Shown piece by piece: positions 60,976-64,000 of a stretch of DNA of 64,000 nt. The notes beneath the pieces were generated by a model, which saw nothing but the letters and a program-made list of their open reading frames with translations, was not told the origin of the DNA and did not search any database. Location: positions 473,648-537,647 of the forward strand of contig CAVWLO010000005.1 in NCBI GenBank assembly GCA_963755985.1. Reading direction: 5' to 3'. The DNA is from DASXMT01 sp963755985. GTDB lineage: Bacteria > Actinomycetota > Acidimicrobiia > Acidimicrobiales > RAAP-2. Every line of letters starts with the position of its first letter. Position 1 is the stretch's first letter. The position numbers and the translations under genes were made by a program.

Positions 60976-61057
60976 AGCCGGCATGCCGCAGGCCGCAGGC
61001 GGCCGCCGCCGGGCCGGATCCCCCGCGGGCAGCTATGAGCGCCGTGCCCGACAGGCC

Positions 61058-61384
61058 TCATCTGACTGCGTCAGCGCGGCCTGGACCACCGTGACCCGAC
61101 TCGGTGTCCCCTTGACCCTGGCTGGCCCGGGCGGTGCCCTGCCAGTACCGGTCGTGCACGAGGCGCTTGTACAGCTTGCCCGTCGGGTGCCGGGGCAGGG
61201 CCGGGTCGAAGTCGACCGTCCATGGGCACTTGTAGTGGGCTAGGCGGTCGCGGCAGTAGGCGAGCAGCTCGGCCTCGAGCTCGGGGCCGGACTCGTCCCA
61301 GTCGACCAGCTGGACGACCGCCTTGACCTCCTCGCCCGTCTCCTCGTTCGGCGCGCCGACCACGGCGACGTCGGCCACCTTGTG
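61058..61384 (-). pseudogene. 3' remnant of an acyl-CoA ligase gene
   Basis: About 108 codons of the C-terminal domain of an AMP-dependent ligase: HKVADVAVVGAPNEETGEEV, LAYCRDRLAHYKCPWTVDF and the A10 lysine motif LPRHPTGKLYKRLV. Everything N-terminal (adenylation domain, P-loop) is gone; upstream of about 61385 the frame becomes unrelated sequence next to the amidohydrolase copy B promoter. This is a truncation by rearrangement. It may still be open, but it cannot be a functional ligase. Confidence 0.8.
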
Positions 61385-61486
61385 ATGGCGCGTGCTCGAG
61401 CTCCTTGTCAACGACCCGATCATTCTGTGGCCCGGTTGTGAGCCCCCAGTCGAGCCAGCGGGCACCGGTTCCACTACGGTAGACGG

Positions 61487-61500
61487 TGCGAACGATTGGT
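61487..61500. promoter_or_regulatory. Half TetR-type operator (site 3)
   Basis: TGCGAACGATTGGT keeps the right half and centre of ACCAAACGATTGGT (11 of 14 matches) but has lost the left ACCA. It lies 32 bp before the amidohydrolase copy B start, almost the same distance as site 1 from copy A, although outside the repeated block. Confidence 0.45.
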
Positions 61501-61521
61501 TGAACTGCAATTTCGCCTGCA

Positions 61522-62790
61522 AGGGGGTCCCCATGTCTTCCGTTTCGCCCTTCGACTTCCCGGTCTTCGACGCCGACAACCATCTCTACGAGACGACCGA
61601 CGCCCTGACCAAGTTCTTGCCCCCCGAGTACAAGGGGGCCATCGACTACGTCGAGCTCCACGGCCGGACCAAGATCATGGTGCGCGGCCAGGTCAGCGAC
61701 TACATCCCCAACCCGACCTTCGAGCGGGTGGGGCGGCCCGGCGCCCAAGAGGAGTACTTCAAGCAGGGCAACCCCGAGGGCAAGTCCTACCGGGAGATCA
61801 TCGGCCGGGGCATCGACTGCCCGCCGGCCTTCCGGGAGGCGGGCGCCCGCCTCGAGCTGCTCGACGAACAAGGGGTCGACTTCGCCATCATGTTGCCCAC
61901 CTTGGCCAGCCTGATCGAAGAGCGCATGCGCGACGATCCCGACCTCGCGGCCGCGGCCATCCACGCCTTGAACACCTGGATGCTCGAGGCCTGGCCCTAC
62001 GCCTACCAGGACCGGGTCTTCTCCACCCCCATCATCACCCCGGGCCTGTTGGACAAGGCCCTGGCCGAGCTGGACTTCCTCATCGACCACGGGGCCCGGA
62101 TCGTCCTCATGCGCCCGGCGCCGGCCTGGGGCTACCAGGGGCCGCGCTCGTTCGCCCTGAAGGAGTTCGACCCCTACTGGTCCAAGGTGGAAGAGGCGGG
62201 CCTGCTCGTCGTCTTCCACGCCTCGGACACCGGCTATGTCCGCTACACCAACGAGTGGGAGGGCTCCCGCACCGAGACCCAGGCCTTCGCCGAGCGCCAG
62301 CCGTTCACGGCCACGGTGCGCGACACCCACCGGGACATCCAAGACGCCGTCACCTCGATGATCTGCCACGGGGCCCTGTGGCGCCACCCCAAGCTGCGCA
62401 TCGCCCTCATCGAGAACGGGGCCGGGTGGGTCCCATCGCTCCTCGAGCACCTGGACCACACCTGGAGGACCATGCCCCAGGACTACGAAGAGCGGCCCTC
62501 GGACACCTTCAAGCGCCACTTCTGGATGCACCCCTTCCACGAGGAGGACCCCCGTCAGCTGGTCGAGCTGCTCGGGGCCGACCACATCATCTTCGGGTCG
62601 GACTTCCCCCACGTCGAGGGCCTGGCCGACCCGGTCTCCTATGTCGACGAGCTGGCCGGACTGCCCGAGGCCGACATCGAGAAGATCATGGGCGCCAACA
62701 TGATGGGGCTCCTCGGGGCGAAGGTCCCCACCCCGGCCTGATCGGAGTTGACTGCCCCGGCCGCCCTCGACCAGTCACCGCGACCAGGCG
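61522..62790 (+). repeat. 1,269-bp inverted repeat, copy B
   Basis: This copy matches 16619-17887 in reverse orientation. It includes, after the amidohydrolase stop, the reverse complement of the last 16 bases of iclR, although no iclR lies here. CCGGTTCCAC occurs at 61465-61474 and again at 62791-62800, immediately after the block. Confidence 0.93.
61533..62741 (+). CDS. Amidohydrolase-2 family protein, copy B
   Basis: The 403-residue translation is identical to copy A (16668-17876), including DADNHLYE, VVFHASD and FGSDFPHVEG. The ATG at 61533 has AAGGGGGTCCCC upstream, the first bases of the repeat. A frame extends upstream to 61392 but is not shared with copy A, so I reject that start. 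Its promoter region differs from copy A's and keeps half of the palindromic operator. Two identical copies under different control could give dosage or different timing. Confidence 0.9.
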   Translation: MSSVSPFDFPVFDADNHLYETTDALTKFLPPEYKGAIDYVELHGRTKIMVRGQVSDYIPNPTFERVGRPGAQEEYFKQGNPEGKSYREIIGRGIDCPPAFREAGARLELLDEQGVDFAIMLPTLASLIEERMRDDPDLAAAAIHALNTWMLEAWPYAYQDRVFSTPIITPGLLDKALAELDFLIDHGARIVLMRPAPAWGYQGPRSFALKEFDPYWSKVEEAGLLVVFHASDTGYVRYTNEWEGSRTETQAFAERQPFTATVRDTHRDIQDAVTSMICHGALWRHPKLRIALIENGAGWVPSLLEHLDHTWRTMPQDYEERPSDTFKRHFWMHPFHEEDPRQLVELLGADHIIFGSDFPHVEGLADPVSYVDELAGLPEADIEKIMGANMMGLLGAKVPTPA

Positions 62791-62859
62791 CCGGTTCCAC
62801 CCGTGGGTCATAGGTTGAACCGGGGCCTGGTCGGTCGGAACTGGAGCGGTGGTGACGAC

Positions 62860-64000
62860 ATGGAAACGGAGAAGCCGCTGAGCGAGCGAGCCCGCACCAT
62901 CGGCCGCCGGGTCCGCGCCAGCTACCGAAACCCGGCCCGGCTGGTCACGGTAGACCGGGCGCGCACCCTGGCCCGTCGCCGGGTGCCCCGGGCCGTGTTC
63001 GACTACCTCGACGGTGGAGCCGAGACCGAGGGCACCATGCGAGCAAACCGGTCAGCGATGTCGGCAGTCGGCTTCCGGCCCCGCATGGGGGTGACGGCGG
63101 GCGATCCCGCTCCTGGCCTATCCACCACGGTGCTGGGCACACCGCTGTCCATGCCTGTCCTACTCAGTCCGGTGGGCTTCACCCGCATGATGGACCGGCA
63201 CGGTGACGTAGCCGCGGCCCGGGCCGCCGGTCAGGCCGGGACCATATTCACCCTCAGCTCCATGTCTGGGCACACCATGGAAGAGGTGATGGCGGCGGCC
63301 ACCGGCCCGGCCTGGTTTCAGCTGTACTTCCTAGGGGGGCGGCCGGGCGCCGCACAGCTGGTGGAACGGGCCCGCCAGGCCGGGTACCAAGCGCTGGTCG
63401 TGACCATGGACACCCAGTTCCCCGGCAACCGCGAACGGGACCTGGGCCATGGGGTCAAACCGCCCCTCCAGATGAACCTGCACAACATGGTCAAGTTCGC
63501 CCCGCAGGTGGCCTTGCACCCAGACTGGCTGGTCGAGTTCGCCCGGGACCGGTTTCAGCTCGACATCGTGAACGCCACCACCCTGGGCCCCCCCGGGCAC
63601 CCGATGACCGTGGAAGAGGCACTCATGGAATGGACGGCCGCCCCGCCCCGGTGGGAGGACTTCGCCTGGCTGCGTGAGCAGTGGCCGGGCCCGATCATCG
63701 CCAAGGGCATCGTCAACGGGGACGACGCCCGCCGGGCCCTCGACTGCGGTGTCTCGGCCATCGTCGTGTCCAACCACGGCGGGCGCCAGCTCGACGGGAT
63801 GCCGGCCACCCTCCCGGCACTGGTCGAGGTGCTCGACGCCGTCGGCGACTCGGTCGAGGTCCTGGTCGACGGGGGCGTGCGACGAGGCTCCGACGTGGTA
63901 CGGGCCCTCGCCTTGGGCGCCCGGGCCGTGATGATCGGCCGGGCGTGGGCCTACGGCCTAGCCGCCAACGGCGAACCCGGCGTCGGGGAGATCCTGTCGA
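62860..64000 (+). CDS. FMN-dependent 2-hydroxy-acid dehydrogenase (3' end outside window)
   Basis: LldD / glycolate-oxidase family, oxidising an L-2-hydroxy acid to the 2-oxo acid with FMN. At least 380 residues are present. VFDYLDGGAETEGTMRANR near residue 46, LSPVGFTRMM near 102, SNHGGRQLDG near 305 with the catalytic His, and DGGVRRGSDVVRALALGARAVMIGR near 336 are the FMN and active-site motifs. The frame is open at base 64000. The pre-mycofactocin synthase MftD is a relative, but the YLDGGAE and ETEGTMRAN motifs fit the hydroxy-acid branch better. ATG at 62860; GGAGCGGTGGTGACGAC precedes it. Confidence 0.9.
   Translation, partial: METEKPLSERARTIGRRVRASYRNPARLVTVDRARTLARRRVPRAVFDYLDGGAETEGTMRANRSAMSAVGFRPRMGVTAGDPAPGLSTTVLGTPLSMPVLLSPVGFTRMMDRHGDVAAARAAGQAGTIFTLSSMSGHTMEEVMAAATGPAWFQLYFLGGRPGAAQLVERARQAGYQALVVTMDTQFPGNRERDLGHGVKPPLQMNLHNMVKFAPQVALHPDWLVEFARDRFQLDIVNATTLGPPGHPMTVEEALMEWTAAPPRWEDFAWLREQWPGPIIAKGIVNGDDARRALDCGVSAIVVSNHGGRQLDGMPATLPALVEVLDAVGDSVEVLVDGGVRRGSDVVRALALGARAVMIGRAWAYGLAANGEPGVGEILS

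Noticed and set aside
61392..61532. Upstream start for amidohydrolase copy B
   Set aside because: The 47-residue extension is absent from copy A and lies in promoter DNA with the half operator.
59318..62800. Classical insertion sequence around copy B
   Set aside because: No transposase or terminal inverted repeats are seen; the 10-bp direct repeats do not coincide with both edges of the block.
62860..64000. Pre-mycofactocin synthase MftD
   Set aside because: Tempting because mycofactocin-type SDRs are nearby, but the YLDGGAE/ETEGTMRAN motifs fit hydroxy-acid dehydrogenases, and no mft genes adjoin.

Overview
The window is 64 kb of GC-rich DNA packed with genes on both strands. GTG starts, GTGA/ATGA stop-start overlaps and several actinobacterial families appear: TreY, CsoR, deazaflavin/F420-type and luciferase-like oxidoreductases, mycofactocin-type SDRs, and DUF222-HNH (13E12-like) proteins. 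I infer an actinomycete-class bacterium, possibly of the Acidimicrobiia; the class level is a guess. No prophage, CRISPR array, rRNA or tRNA was recognised.

Region 1 (1-10.9 kb) is housekeeping and stress. It holds a glycogen debranching enzyme (5' end outside the window) overlapping treY, then glutamate decarboxylase, a small acidic ORF, and a divergent csoR/permease pair with a perfect TACCC-N5-GGGTA operator between them. After these come MurL and MurD2, the L-glutamate ligase plus epimerase route to the D-Glu of peptidoglycan.

Region 2 (11-58 kb) is a large catabolic island. It contains two paralogous ABC solute-binding proteins and a LivH / LivM-LivG fusion / LivF transporter. It also carries four amidohydrolase-2 genes (one an exact duplicate), four luciferase-like monooxygenases, eight classical SDRs (two of the mycofactocin-coupled type), two extended SDRs, and two pairs of adjacent acyl-CoA dehydrogenases. 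Two acyl-CoA synthetases, three hot-dog thioesterases, three NTF2/SnoaL-like proteins, an FAH-family hydrolase, an epoxide-hydrolase-like protein, a cyclase, an SMP-30 lactonase and medium-chain dehydrogenases complete it. IclR and TetR regulators lie inside. The parts resemble uptake, CoA activation, beta-oxidation-like chain shortening and ring or carbonyl redox chemistry on a hydrophobic substrate such as a steroid, terpenoid or aromatic. The substrate cannot be read from sequence. A 14-bp palindrome, ACCAAACGATTGGT, occurs perfectly before two operons and in degenerate form before two others, which suggests a TetR regulon.

Region 3 (58-64 kb) has a NifU-domain protein overlapping a phosphotransferase, a frameshifted DUF222-HNH gene, a 3' remnant of an acyl-CoA ligase, and the second, inverted copy of a 1,269-bp block that also lies at 16.6-17.9 kb. 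An FMN-dependent 2-hydroxy-acid dehydrogenase runs off the end. This end looks rearranged.

Two genome-style features stand out. One is the pair of inverted identical copies about 43.6 kb apart. The other is a series of short tandem repeats, each with its own unit sequence, placed directly before start codons (22.8, 29.0, 29.9, 35.4, 47.9, 55.9 and 59.2 kb). Some of these alter a stop codon or duplicate a translation start. Identity statements come from reading the supplied sequence and translations by eye; no alignment or database search was run.
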